Shown one piece after another: positions 11,625 through 21,839 of a stretch of DNA of 64,000 nt. The first letter of the stretch is position 1, and every line of letters begins with the position of its first letter. The notes below the pieces were generated by a model. That model did not search any database. It was not told where the DNA came from and worked only from the letters and a program-made list of their open reading frames with translations. Made by a program: the position numbers and the translations under genes. Source of the stretch: Amyloporia xantha (Eukaryota > Basidiomycota > Agaricomycetes > Polyporales > Adustoporiaceae); the NCBI GenBank assembly GCA_036971615.1, contig JAYKKR010000017.1, forward strand, positions 496,001 through 560,000. The letters run 5' to 3'.

Positions 11625-13430
11625 ATGTCTCTCCCGACGCGCAAGCTTGGCGAGCATACCGTCTCCGCCATTGGCTACGGTGCGATGGGCATCTCCGCTT
11701 TCTACGGCAAGCCTCTACCAGACGAGGAGCGTCTCAAGGTGTGTAGAACTCCGTAACATTACTATCGCAGGTATTGTTCCGGGCATAACTCCCATAAGAC
11801 CATGGCATACGTCAATGACACAACGGAAGCTCGAATCAAGAGAGCACTCATATGATTGATCTTCTTACGGAGATATTATCTTGCTTCTGTGGTGATGATT
11901 TGCTTGCAGACGGAGGCAAGATAGACGACAGTGGCCCAGGCAGCACTTAGAATGTCGTGCGGGCATGGCGTACATGGCTATGTACAATCACCGTAGTCAC
12001 CTGGAGTCCGCAGGGCTTCGTGTCGTAATGAGGACACATATCGACGACCACTGTCCACAAAGCCCACGCTCTCTGGATAACCTATCAATGATTTCGGACG
12101 AGCGTTTCTCGGAACCATAATTCTGTCACTGCAAGGGGCTAGGATTGCTTATCCGCTCCTCCATCATCAGATCCTAGACGCCGTATACGAGAGCGGCTGC
12201 AACATGTGGGACACTGCAGATGTGTACCAGGACAGCGAGGAGCTCATCGGGAAATGGTGCGTGCCTACTTCCTTCCATGCCCACTTACCCCGCTAACCGT
12301 CCACGCAGGTTTAAGCGCACTGGAAAGCGAAGCGAGATCTTCCTGGCCACCAAGTTCGGGATGCGTTCGACTGTACCCGGTCGCACGGTCCTGGGCGACC
12401 CCGAATTTGTCCCAGAGGCGTTCGATAGGTCGATCCGGCGGCTTGGCGTCGACTCGGTCGAGCTGTACTACTTACATCGGTGAGCCCGGAAATGTGTCCG
12501 ACCGGTGAATAGCTGTGTTGAGTAGACTTGCGCGACAGGGCAGACCCAAAGGTTCCCATTGAGAAGACAGTCGGCGCGATGGCCGAACTGGTGAAGTGAG
12601 CCTCTGCATTCCCCACGCGCTCCTGCCTGCTGCTGATAGTGATGCGCCTCTCGCGAACAGGGCAGGCAAAGTCAAATACCTCGGCCTCTCCGAATGCTCC
12701 GCGGACACCCTCCGTCGCGCACACGCAGTGCATCCGATTACTGCGCTGCAGGTCGAGTACTCACCCTTCACGCTGGACATTGAAGACGAGAAGGTCGGCC
12801 TGCTCAAGACAGCGCGCGAGCTCGGGGTTGCAATCATCGCGTACTCGCCGCTTGGACGTGGACTGATCACAGGGCAATATGTGAGTGGGGACGCGTTAGT
12901 GCCACAGATGGAGCGCGTTACTGATGTAGCACTTGTGCCGCAGAAATCGCCGGAAGACTTTGAGGAGGGCGATTTCAGGCGTATAGTCCCTCGGTAAGTT
13001 CCTTTGCTCTGATCCTTCTCAGCACGCGTTCGGGTTTACGAATCATATCCGCGCAGCTACTCGAAGGAGAACTTCCCCAACATCCTCAAGCTCGCCGACG
13101 GCCTGAAGAAGATTGGCGAGCGCCATCACGCAACCGCCGGACAAGTCGCGCTTGCATGGCTCCTCGCACAGGGCCCAGACGTCATCCCCATCCCGGGGAC
13201 GACCAAGATCCATGTATGCTTCGCCGTGCCTCCTTGCGCTCATCGTTCGTACTAACGTGCTCGGACAGCGCTTGAAAGAGAACCTGGGCGCGGTGCACGT
13301 CACTCTGACGCCGGAGGAGGTCACGGAAGTGCGCAAGGTCGCGGACGGCGCGAACCATGTGAACGGCCCGCGGTACCCGCCTGGAATGCAGGAGGTGTTG
13401 TTTGCAGACACGCCGCCGCTGAAGGCGTGA
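11625..13430 (+). CDS. Aldo-keto reductase (AKR13/YakC-like)
   Basis: NADPH-dependent carbonyl reductase of the TIM-barrel aldo-keto reductase superfamily. Eight exons (11625-11738, 12171-12256, 12309-12479, 12539-12595, 12661-12880, 12944-12993, 13057-13213, 13269-13430) give 338 residues, a normal length. The catalytic tetrad is visible: Asp and Tyr in DTADVY, Lys in LATKFG, His in YYLHR. Further family marks are GYGAMGIS near the start, YSPLGRGL, and the cofactor-binding IPIPGTTK region. The substrate cannot be told; related fungal enzymes reduce aldehydes, pyridoxal or aryl aldehydes. Intron 1 is 432 bp while the other introns are 50-65 bp, which suggests inserted sequence. A decayed copy lies at the left edge of the window. 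Confidence 0.9.
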
Positions 13431-15024
13431 GTGTCGTAGACTCATTGGGCGCGAATTGTCCTGGGGGATTGGAAACATGAAGAAGACAAATCTGGCGGAG
13501 AGCGAATGGTGATCTTGTATCTTACCACTGAACACAGATCAAATGTATAGCGATGGAACGGAAAAGACCTGTTACTAACCGATAGATAGCTGTAAGATCA
13601 TCTGTCGGACACTGGCACTCTGATAATACGTGCATAGTAAATTTTCAATTGTATGCTCGCGGTGCCAGCGGACGCCTGTGAGACGTAGCTATACCCGCCT
13701 CGGCGCTCTAATTAGCAGACACACCTCAGACGTCCAACTCACCAGACATCTGCGCGACACACGCTATCCCAACGAGTCTCATATGTCGATTCCTCACATA
13801 GTCTTGCGTAGTATTCTCCTCATCATGTTACCTGCATCTCAGCTTCTAGGGTGTCACATCGGCGGACGTCGGTTTAAATTATTCCTATCACACGTTGTTC
13901 TTTGAAACCTTGGCTCGTATTATTCCTGGCGCTATCTAGCAATGCCCAGGCTGTAATTCAGGCATGCGTTTGTCGGCTGGTGTAATTTCGTGTTAAGTAT
14001 CGGCGACCTCTACATGATCTTGGTGAGGTCGTGTTTCTGCACCCTGCTAAGTATACTGGCCTGTCATTGGTTGTTCTTTCCTCTTCAGCTTTGAATTTCT
14101 TCTTGCAGTTCATACTGCACTGCATGCATGGAGATGCAAATGAGCCGATCATAATCGCTTCTTCGGAGCTCTAGTGGGACGTGGCCCGCGTCCAAGGTGC
14201 GTCTTGTCCATGCCGGCGCCCCGCTTGTGTTTTCCTTGCATCGCGATTAATGCGTCTCCCTCGATTACGTCTCCCCTGCATCCAACCATCTTTTTTTTGT
14301 GGAGCGTTGCGCCTAGTGGCGCTGGGCCTGGCAGTCGACAATGTCGTCTCCAGGTTACCCGCTGACGGTTTAGGGGATTTCAAACCCCTCGAGTTGCTTG
14401 TATTCTACCGTTGCATCCAACCATCTGGGAGAGTGACGGTCTACACCTGTCTACACGTGGTTACTGAACGTGACGATGACGCTGGCACTGCCGACTCTCA
14501 CTACGTACATAGCATTCAACGCTCACTCTGGAATCCCCAGCTGGTACTATCGCGCTTATATGCATGGAGAGAGGCGAATGTGTCTGCAGAGTCTGCCTCC
14601 GACAGTCTGGTGAACCCCCCAGTCAATACACAATTCACATGTTTCACGTCATATCTCTCTGGCCACATGAAGCCCCCGCTATTGTCACGATCATGCGCAG
14701 ACTATCGCTTCACCTGTTACATATACTCTTTCTCAGCCACTTCTTTCACCGCTACTCTGCTCCGGGACATCGTTTTGCTGCTTGAGGATTTTCCCCTAGG
14801 AAGAACATGGCGATTGGTGAACTGCGTCCCACCACATGGTAGGGTATTCTTCGGCTACACGTCTACCACGGGGCGACTGTGCTGTCTTCCTGCCGCCTGT
14901 TTGTGGGTCCACTGAGAAGGTCTCTCCTTGAGGAGGACATGAGGTCCTCGAACCAAGTATAACTCTGGAACCGCCGTCCACCAGCGTGTGTTCACCTCGT
15001 CTCTACTAAACTCACCTTCGCACC
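13431..15024. other. Gene-free spacer
   Basis: A 244-codon open frame at 14181-14915 has no family resemblance and an odd Cys/Leu-rich composition, so it is not called. A small inverted repeat (AGGGGATTTCAAACCCCT) lies near 14372 and does not form a tRNA T-arm. The last few hundred bases should contain the promoter of the zinc-finger gene. Confidence 0.45.
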
Positions 15025-17323
15025 ATGGGCGTATTCGAGTGCTCGTCTTGTGGAAGACAATTCGCAACAGCCGAAGCATGTCGACAGCACGCCACAGCGA
15101 AAGGACACAACTTTACGCAGATCAAGTGCGAAACTTGCAACATTATCTTCGGATCAGAGGTACTTTTGAGCCACCACTACCGTGAGACTAGTGTCCATCC
15201 GTCGTGCCCTCGATGCTCTGAAGGATTCAAGGATAAGCCGCTACTTGCCGCGGTCAGTAGGCAGCTCTTCCCTATAGACTCTTTGCGCCGTGTTCTGACG
15301 TTTGCATCTGCAGCATATGGCTGCTGTTCACGTTGTCCGCTGTGAGACATGCAATGCTGCCTTTTACAAGGAGGAAATACAGAAACACTACAACAATTCT
15401 GGAAACCATCCTTCGTGTATCGTCTGCGATGAAGGCTTCGCGAACGCCGCTTCATATAAGCAGGTAAGTATCGTGTCACATAAGATGATATGTGATCATT
15501 GCGTTTGCGCTAACTCCGGCATGGCGTACTTTGTTCCAGCACACAACATCGGCTCATCGGGATAGGTGGTGTGCCCCCTGCAATCGCCTTTTCAGGATAG
15601 TGGACGCGTTGCAACAGCACTGGAGAGATTCCTCCGATCATCCACATTGTGCGACCTGCTACGCTGGTTTTGAAGATCACACCTCTTACTCTCAGGTTCA
15701 TGCTTCTTATGACGTCCGCGCTAAACAGCTCGGCTTACAAGTTCTGACAGCATATGGCTGCCGAGCACCCTCCAAAGCTGGCGGCGGTATCTCCTTCGCG
15801 GAGCGTCTATTCCTTGGCTGAGAGTGTGCGTTCCTCCAAGGTTCGTATTTCACCTAGCCTGCATCGACCACCAGATAGCTCATCGCGACTCACAGCATGC
15901 GACTACCAATCATCATTCAAGATCGGCGACTGTATCGCCTCCGCAAAGTATCCGTTCCTTAGTCGAGATGGTAGGTTCTCGTTCGGCCACTTGACGATTT
16001 CCTACCAATTGACCACATTGGACACTGCATAACTCTCCTTGTGTCGGCAGTCCGCTAGCCAGTCCTTGCAGGCGGTCTCTGAGACTCAGTCTTTACCGAC
16101 GTCTCCCGTGCTACGTGCATCCACAAGTGCCGACGAGCAACCGAGTGTATCGGCGACCCCTGATACTGTTGCCTCCGAACTCAGGTTCAATCTGGTTGGT
16201 AGTGCCCTTGCATCGTATGTTTATTCTTCTAAGATCGTTAGGGGAACGGTGGCATGCCGCCGGCTGCTCAGGTCTTTCGCGCAGTATCGGAACCTTCTTT
16301 GCGTTCGGTGTCTTCTTTAGGCAAGTATATCACGTCGGATTCGATTCGGTACTTCTCATTTACTTGAGTCTCCTGATACCACGACAGGCTCTACCGCTGC
16401 ACATAGGTTAGATGACCGTCCATCCCCCGCTCTCTCGCAAAGGACACTCGACTACATAAGGTGAGCACCCGCAGATGGATTTTTTTGAGCGTTCCATCTC
16501 ATAGACCTTGCGAAATTACAGCGTAGATGCGATAGCATCACAAAGGCCGGCCAGCGTTGCGAGCCTGCGGTCGCTTTCGCTGGCGTCCCTCCCTACAGAC
16601 GTGACAGGATCCGAAGAGACGGCTCCTTCCTCTAGTGTTTCCAGCTTCCTAGAAACGCCAACGACATTGCGTGCGCCGATCTCCACAGAGTGCACCGAAG
16701 CGATTCCTTCTGGTTTGAGAACACCTGATTCTCAGCCTAGGACGCAGGGATCGCGCCCTTCTTCGATCATTGCTACTCAATCTCCCCCGACCGGCGTGCT
16801 TGCGACAACCCCAAAGGCAGTCAGACGCCCACTGCAGGAGAGCAACGCCCAGAATACCGGACCTACCAGACCGGCATCTGCAGTGTCTGAGTGTCGTCCC
16901 CCTACAGGGCAAACTCCTTCTGCTCCGTCCGTTTATAGCGAAGGTAGGAGCTGCCTTGCGGGAAGTGGCTGAATTTGATTGACTATTGATATCGCATGAC
17001 ACGTCTTAGTCGTAACCGCCACGGAAGCAACTGCCAGAGATGCACCCGAGCGTCCTACACAAGCTTCTTCGGTCTCGTCTCCCCCGAAAGGCCTCTCCTG
17101 GCATTGCAGGGTCTGCCTGAAGGACCCATGCAACGAACCTACTGTGACGATGTGCGGGCATCTCTTCTGCAACAGGTAGCCTTATGTCTTGCACATATCA
17201 CCATGAACGAAGGCTGACATGCGCGTTCCACGCAGTTGCATTCTCCGGGAGCTTGCGGTAAACATGCAGTGTCCTGTGTGCAAGAAGGTGATGCTGCTCA
17301 GACTACATGTGGAGGCCGATTGA
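15025..17323 (+). CDS. C2H2-like zinc-finger protein with C-terminal RING finger (copy 1)
   Basis: The N-terminal part holds repeated Cys/His units: CSSCGRQF..H..H, then about 50-residue units with C-x2-C, an HxxxxxxHPxC turn and CxxGF. Each unit sits in its own exon (15314-15463, 15540-15695) and each exon begins with a His codon in phase 0. The middle (about 15.75-16.95 kb) is Ser/Thr/Pro-rich and probably disordered. The last two exons code a C3HC4 RING: HCRVC, MCGHLFC, NSC across the intron near 17176-17236, then CPVC. RING fingers of this kind usually bind an E2 enzyme, so an E3 ubiquitin ligase role is likely; substrate and nucleic-acid binding are unknown. The exon model of the disordered middle is uncertain. 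A close paralog lies at 24.8-27.3 kb. Confidence 0.75.
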
Positions 17324-17709
17324 GGGCTGCGACCTGGGTGCATGTGCGGAATGAGGGAGAGTATGTATCATGTGCGAGTGCAGGAGCGAGCCACTAGTGG
17401 TGCTCTGACGGTAGCATATCTGCGATTATGTGGGATCGTCTGTCGTAGCTTGTATAATCCTTAACTCATGACTGGAACATTGTCATTTCATTTTCCGTAT
17501 TACTTATGTCGAGGGGGAATCTGAACGTTGAACGTTTGCGCAATTGAGATCTCTTAGCTGCCAGTGGCTGAGCAACTTCTAGGTATCGAGTATTGATGTA
17601 AGTCTGAGGCTTACGACGTCAGCCACCTTCGACTATGACATCACGTCCTGACACGGCCGTCACTCGCCACTCGCTGATTGGACACAAGCAACGTCTGCAA
17701 CACGTCGTC
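17324..17709. other. Spacer 3' of zinc-finger gene 1
   Basis: No coding signal. Contains the 3' untranslated region of the zinc-finger gene and upstream sequence of the promoter that follows. Confidence 0.4.
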
Positions 17710-17842
17710 GACGTCCTATAAGAGGGAGGAGTAGCAGCCTGGTCCTGGATCCTGAGTTCTTTTCCCCTTTCGCTTCCTCCCATTATCTTGCTCGTACACT
17801 ACCCATAGTCTAGACTACGTCTTCACTGTTCTCCACAATCCA
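17710..17842 (+). promoter_or_regulatory. Probable promoter and start region of the adenosine deaminase gene, cut off by a LINE
   Basis: CCTATAAGAGGGAGG at about 17716 is a good TATA box, followed by a C/T-rich tract at 17758-17780 typical of transcription start sites. A short ATG frame opens at 17842. The next same-strand host gene is the deaminase at 21840, now 3.7 kb further away because of the LINE. Without the insert its start codon would lie about 0.4 kb downstream. That this promoter drives the deaminase is inference from position. Confidence 0.45.
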
Positions 17843-17918
17843 TGCAGAGTTTCGCTGGTCTCTGTGTGCTTCGCCTGCCGTGCTTAGTGTTTCCTGCCGG
17901 CGGACAAGGGCGCCCAGC

Positions 17919-17933
17919 AGGATTCCACATGAG
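17919..17933. repeat. Target-site duplication, left copy
   Basis: AGGATTCCACATGAG, identical to 21621-21635, borders the LINE on its 5' side. Confidence 0.92.
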
Positions 17934-20900
17934 AGGAGAGTGCAAGGCTGCAAGGCCACTGTACGCTTCTACCATGGCACCTTGAGGGCAGCGTGCCGCA
18001 AGGCAAAAAGGGAGCATTTTGAGAAATTCATGAACGAATCCCACCCCCAATTAATCTCGGACTTTGTTGCCTGGACGAAGCCGAGGAAAACAGATGTAGC
18101 CATCCAGCTCAAGCGGCTGGACGGCACAGCCGTAGAGACGCCCGCAGATCTCCGTGATGCGTTCCAGGAACAGTTCACACCGGCCAATCCTCGGCCAGTG
18201 GACATGCAATTTGTGCACGACCTACCCCAACGTGAGATTAGGTCATACGCGCCTATCAGTGAAGCAGAAATCCTGGAGAATCTTCGGGACACCAGCAACA
18301 CGTCAGCGCCGGGCCCAGACCACGTCAATTGGCTGTGGCTCAAATGGATAGTGGGCGTCTCTATGCGCCCAGATCGCGAGGACAAAACCGTCCGGGTAGT
18401 GCCGCAAGTGAGGAAGTTCCTCGTTGCGTACTATAATGCATGCATGGACCATGGGATCTTTCCTAGCGTGTTCAAGCGATCCATAACGGTCGTATTGGCA
18501 AAGCCCAACAAACCGGACTACTCCAAAGCAAAGGCCTATCGGCCAATATGCTTGCTCAACTGCCTGGGAAAACTCATGGAGAAGGTGTTGTCCCGGCGCT
18601 TACAATTTGATGCCCAAAAGTACGGTATCATGCACCCGTGCCAATTCGGTGGAACTATACAACATAGCACCACTGATGCGGGAATACAATTGGTCCATTT
18701 TATACGCGAAGCGTGGGCCAGGGACATCACACCTTCAGCCTTATTGCTGGATGTATCACAATTTTACCCTTCGATCAATCATGATGCGCTATTGGGTATC
18801 ATGCGGAAACAGGGATTCGACGAGAAAACCTGTTTGTTTTTCGCGAATTACATGAAAGGGCGCCAAACCCAATTTGCATTCAATGGGGTCCTCACGGACC
18901 CCGCAGACTTCTCGGTAGGCGTGGGTCAGGGTTCGTCCCTCTCCCCCGTTCTCTCGGGATTATACATTGCGCCTGTCCTGCACAAGTGGGCTCCAATACA
19001 TGAATTGCAGACAGGAAATACTTGCGTACAGTTCTTCGTCGATGATGGACTAATAATGACTGCGGAGAAGGCTACCCCTGAGTCTGATCTAACGCAGCTT
19101 GATCACAACAATGGCCAATTGGCCGGAATGTTCCACCCGTTAGTGGAAGACCTCAATCGAATAGGTTGTGGGGTTGAAGCTGACAAATTAGAGCTCATGC
19201 ACTTCTGGCACTACCGGAAGAAAGTGTGGCACGAGAACCAACCCCTCGGTCCGGACATTGCGCTCCGGATCGATGGGCAATTAATACGCCTTTCTCCAAA
19301 GGAGGCCATGATGAGATATTTGGGATTCTTTCTGGATCCCAAGCTGTCATTCAAAGCACATGTGCGATTTTATGCCAACAAAGCGGCTAGCACGGTCAAC
19401 GCCCTTAGAATGCTTGGGAATTCGTCCCGGGGATTCCATCCAATCAACAAACGGCGCTTGTATGTAGCGCACGTCATCCCGTTGATGCTTTATGGCGCCC
19501 AACTTTGGTGGAATCCAAAGTGGAAGCACATTAAGTGGATCCAAAAGGAATTACAAACAGCGCAGTCGCGAGCAGCTAGGTGGATAACCGGTTGTTTCCG
19601 AACTACACCAGTAGGCGCCATGGAAATGTTGGCTGGGCTCGTCCCGGTCCGCTTCCAGGTGGACAGATACATGGAGAAGGCGGCCCTTCGGGCTCGCCGA
19701 ATCCATGAAGGACACCCAATGCGGGCTATACTGCCCGATGGATGGGTGGTCAATCAAACCAACATCATCGCTCCGTTCCCATTGCGGGCGCGGAAGGTGA
19801 AGAAGGAAGTAGTGACGCCGCTGACTCACATAGATGAGATCGGGCGACAAACCGCCGAGGATTTTGCGCCGCTTCATGCGGAAGCGCGACCTGGCTTCAG
19901 AGTATTGGATCAGTTCCAATCCCAAATGACTGAGTTATTTTTGGAAGGGAAAGGCATTCCACCCAAGAATGACACGGACAAATTCAACAAGTGGATGGAT
20001 GAAACCTGGTGGCCGAAATTCCGGTCACAACAGGCGCGTATGTTCGGACGCTTACTATTCACCGACGGATCCTATAAATCGGATCAGGACGGTACTAGAT
20101 CTGGAAGTTCATGGCTAGTCATGGACGGGCCGTTCCAGGTAAACAGCGGCAAATTTGGTGGGGGGAAATCCCTCAGCTATGATGCTGAAATGATGGCGCT
20201 TGCACGCGGTCTTCGTGAGGTAACTCGCGAAGCCGAGTATGACATCATACACATTACAATTCTGTCTGATAACAAGGCAGCATTGAAACAAATCATACGA
20301 CCCAATGTGGGACCATCACAGATGGCAGCCATATCGGGTTGCCAATCGATCAGGGCATTCCTGCGGGATAGACCGGATCGCACTGTAACCTTCATGTGGA
20401 TTCCTTCACACAAGGGAATAGAGCCAAATGAGCTAGTAGATAAACTAGCGAAAGAGGCACTAGAATCGGAACAACCCGAGTTTGTTTCATACTCAATGGC
20501 ACTTCAGCGGATTAAATCCCGCATGATGGCCAAATGGAATGCGTTAGCCAATGATTTGGAGAACACTAAATATAGGGGTAACCAATTATGGGTTACTGAA
20601 AATCCATTGCACGCAGCCACAGCCAAGCGCACGTGGTTGCTAAAGCGAGTGGGAACATCGAATAAGGAAACAGCGCACGTCGCGCGGGTCCTTACAAATC
20701 ATTTCCCTAGCGGTGCATACCGAGAGAGATTCAACATAGCGGGTCCCATTGAGTGCCTGTGTGGCCTCAGTGACGGCCCGGAAACACGGGAGCACATTCT
20801 GTTTGAGTGTCCATTTTGGATACGCACCAAGGGAGCGTGGGTACCCCCCGCGTCTCAGGAGGAAAGTCATCAAGAGAGAAGGAGGCGATCACAGCGCCAC

Positions 20901-21269
20901 TGGACGGAAGACGACGTATTGGAGTTCCTACGGCTAAATAGCTGGGTGGCAACTTTCGAATGGGCCGAGATTCTATCTATGGCTCACGAAGATCGTGAGG
21001 AGGGAGATTATCATTCGCTTGCGAATGCTACACTCCATGCCCACACTAAAGGACGAGTGGCGGCCTGGAAGAAATTCCATGATGAACGCCACTTAGACCC
21101 AGATGCAACAGAAGCGCTTAGCGCTAAGTTCAACGAATTTACTGAATGGTACGACGTGCTCAAGGCGTCGGAGGACATTCAGAAAGAGTGGAGGGGGATT
21201 CGAGAGCAAATAATAGCACCGGATCCCCCTTCACCTGCACCTAGCGGTCAATCGTTAGACTATGAGTAG
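17934..21269 (+). CDS. LINE ORF2 fragment: reverse transcriptase and RNase H
   Basis: About 1110 codons without interruption from the truncation point. The open frame even runs back into host DNA at 17880, so there is no native start. The RT core shows the SAPGPDHVNWLWLK entry motif, RPICLLNCLGKLMEK, QFGGTIQHSTTDA, LLLDVSQFYPSINH, GVGQGSSLSPVLSGLYI and the catalytic FVDD box in place of the common YADD. RNase H follows with LLFTDGSYKS (Asp), YDAEMMAL (Glu), ILSDNKAAL (Asp) and the WIPSHKGIEPNELVDKLAKE helix (His, Asp), so all acidic residues are present. CLCGLSDGPETREHILFECPFW near 20755-20820 is a Cys-Cys-His-Cys knuckle common at the end of such ORFs. The protein could act in trans only if translated; no promoter of its own remains. 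Confidence 0.9.
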   Translation, partial: RRVQGCKATVRFYHGTLRAACRKAKREHFEKFMNESHPQLISDFVAWTKPRKTDVAIQLKRLDGTAVETPADLRDAFQEQFTPANPRPVDMQFVHDLPQREIRSYAPISEAEILENLRDTSNTSAPGPDHVNWLWLKWIVGVSMRPDREDKTVRVVPQVRKFLVAYYNACMDHGIFPSVFKRSITVVLAKPNKPDYSKAKAYRPICLLNCLGKLMEKVLSRRLQFDAQKYGIMHPCQFGGTIQHSTTDAGIQLVHFIREAWARDITPSALLLDVSQFYPSINHDALLGIMRKQGFDEKTCLFFANYMKGRQTQFAFNGVLTDPADFSVGVGQGSSLSPVLSGLYIAPVLHKWAPIHELQTGNTCVQFFVDDGLIMTAEKATPESDLTQLDHNNGQLAGMFHPLVEDLNRIGCGVEADKLELMHFWHYRKKVWHENQPLGPDIALRIDGQLIRLSPKEAMMRYLGFFLDPKLSFKAHVRFYANKAASTVNALRMLGNSSRGFHPINKRRLYVAHVIPLMLYGAQLWWNPKWKHIKWIQKELQTAQSRAARWITGCFRTTPVGAMEMLAGLVPVRFQVDRYMEKAALRARRIHEGHPMRAILPDGWVVNQTNIIAPFPLRARKVKKEVVTPLTHIDEIGRQTAEDFAPLHAEARPGFRVLDQFQSQMTELFLEGKGIPPKNDTDKFNKWMDETWWPKFRSQQARMFGRLLFTDGSYKSDQDGTRSGSSWLVMDGPFQVNSGKFGGGKSLSYDAEMMALARGLREVTREAEYDIIHITILSDNKAALKQIIRPNVGPSQMAAISGCQSIRAFLRDRPDRTVTFMWIPSHKGIEPNELVDKLAKEALESEQPEFVSYSMALQRIKSRMMAKWNALANDLENTKYRGNQLWVTENPLHAATAKRTWLLKRVGTSNKETAHVARVLTNHFPSGAYRERFNIAGPIECLCGLSDGPETREHILFECPFWIRTKGAWVPPASQEESHQERRRRSQRHWTEDDVLEFLRLNSWVATFEWAEILSMAHEDREEGDYHSLANATLHAHTKGRVAAWKKFHDERHLDPDATEALSAKFNEFTEWYDVLKASEDIQKEWRGIREQIIAPDPPSPAPSGQSLDYE

Positions 21270-21620
21270 CCTGCTTCTTTGCCCTGAAAACTGTAGGGGC
21301 AAAGGTGAGGGCACTTAGCGGCGAGAAGCCTTACCGGGCGCCCATCCTTTACTAGCCTTAGGTGGAAGTGCCTTTGGTCGTGGGCGTGCGTGGGAGCCTC
21401 TAAATGGGGTTCCCCCTGAGTGCGCTCCGGGGACCGGCCTTACGGGGACGGTTATGGTATGGTGTTAAGGTAGGGCGGCTTCGCCGCCCCAGGTTGCAGA
21501 CCGCTCTGGAAAGCGACCACAGTAGGGCGTGGAGCCCACAGTTCATTTATACCCGACACTCTACATGTACTTAGTAGTACGGAGTATAAATTCGTAGAAT
21601 TTAAAAAAAAAAAAAAAAAA
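17934..21620 (+). mobile_element. 5'-truncated non-LTR retrotransposon (LINE)
   Basis: The element is bounded by a perfect 15-bp direct repeat and ends in a run of about 18 A, the hallmarks of target-primed reverse transcription. It keeps the reverse transcriptase, RNase H and a C-terminal Cys/His knuckle. It lacks the apurinic endonuclease and any upstream gag-like frame, so it is truncated at the 5' end. Its 3' untranslated region (21270-21600) holds GC-rich sequence. The element has one open frame with no stop and the target-site copies do not differ, so the insertion is recent. RNase H after RT in a fungus suggests a Tad-like lineage; the clade is a guess. Confidence 0.92.
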
Positions 21621-21635
21621 AGGATTCCACATGAG
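21621..21635. repeat. Target-site duplication, right copy
   Basis: Identical 15 bases to 17919-17933, directly after the poly-A tail of the LINE. Confidence 0.92.
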
Positions 21636-21839
21636 TGCCTAAAGGTGGTCATGTGCCTGAGATTCATCGCCTGGCACGATCTTTGACTTGGATTACTAGT
21701 ATACGTAAGATCTCTAAACTTATGAAGCAAACTCAGTCTTCCTCCTTGGGCTTCTACCTCAGGCCTCTTTCACTGAAGAGGGTCAGTATCGCGTGAAGCA
21801 TTAGGATTTGAGTTTCACCGAAAGTGAAACAACAGGGTC

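Noticed and set aside
14372..14389. Stem-loop AGGGGATTTCAAACCCCT that looked like a tRNA T-arm
   Set aside because: Loop and stem do not fit the TTC-A/G-A pattern, and no matching acceptor, D or anticodon arms were found around it.
14181..14915. 244-codon open frame
   Set aside because: No family resemblance, odd Cys/Leu/Arg mix and no intron signals; it lies in the upstream region of the zinc-finger gene. Probably a chance frame.
17880..17933. Start of the LINE frame inside host DNA as a true LINE start codon
   Set aside because: The target duplication shows the element begins at 17934; the upstream part of the frame is host sequence.
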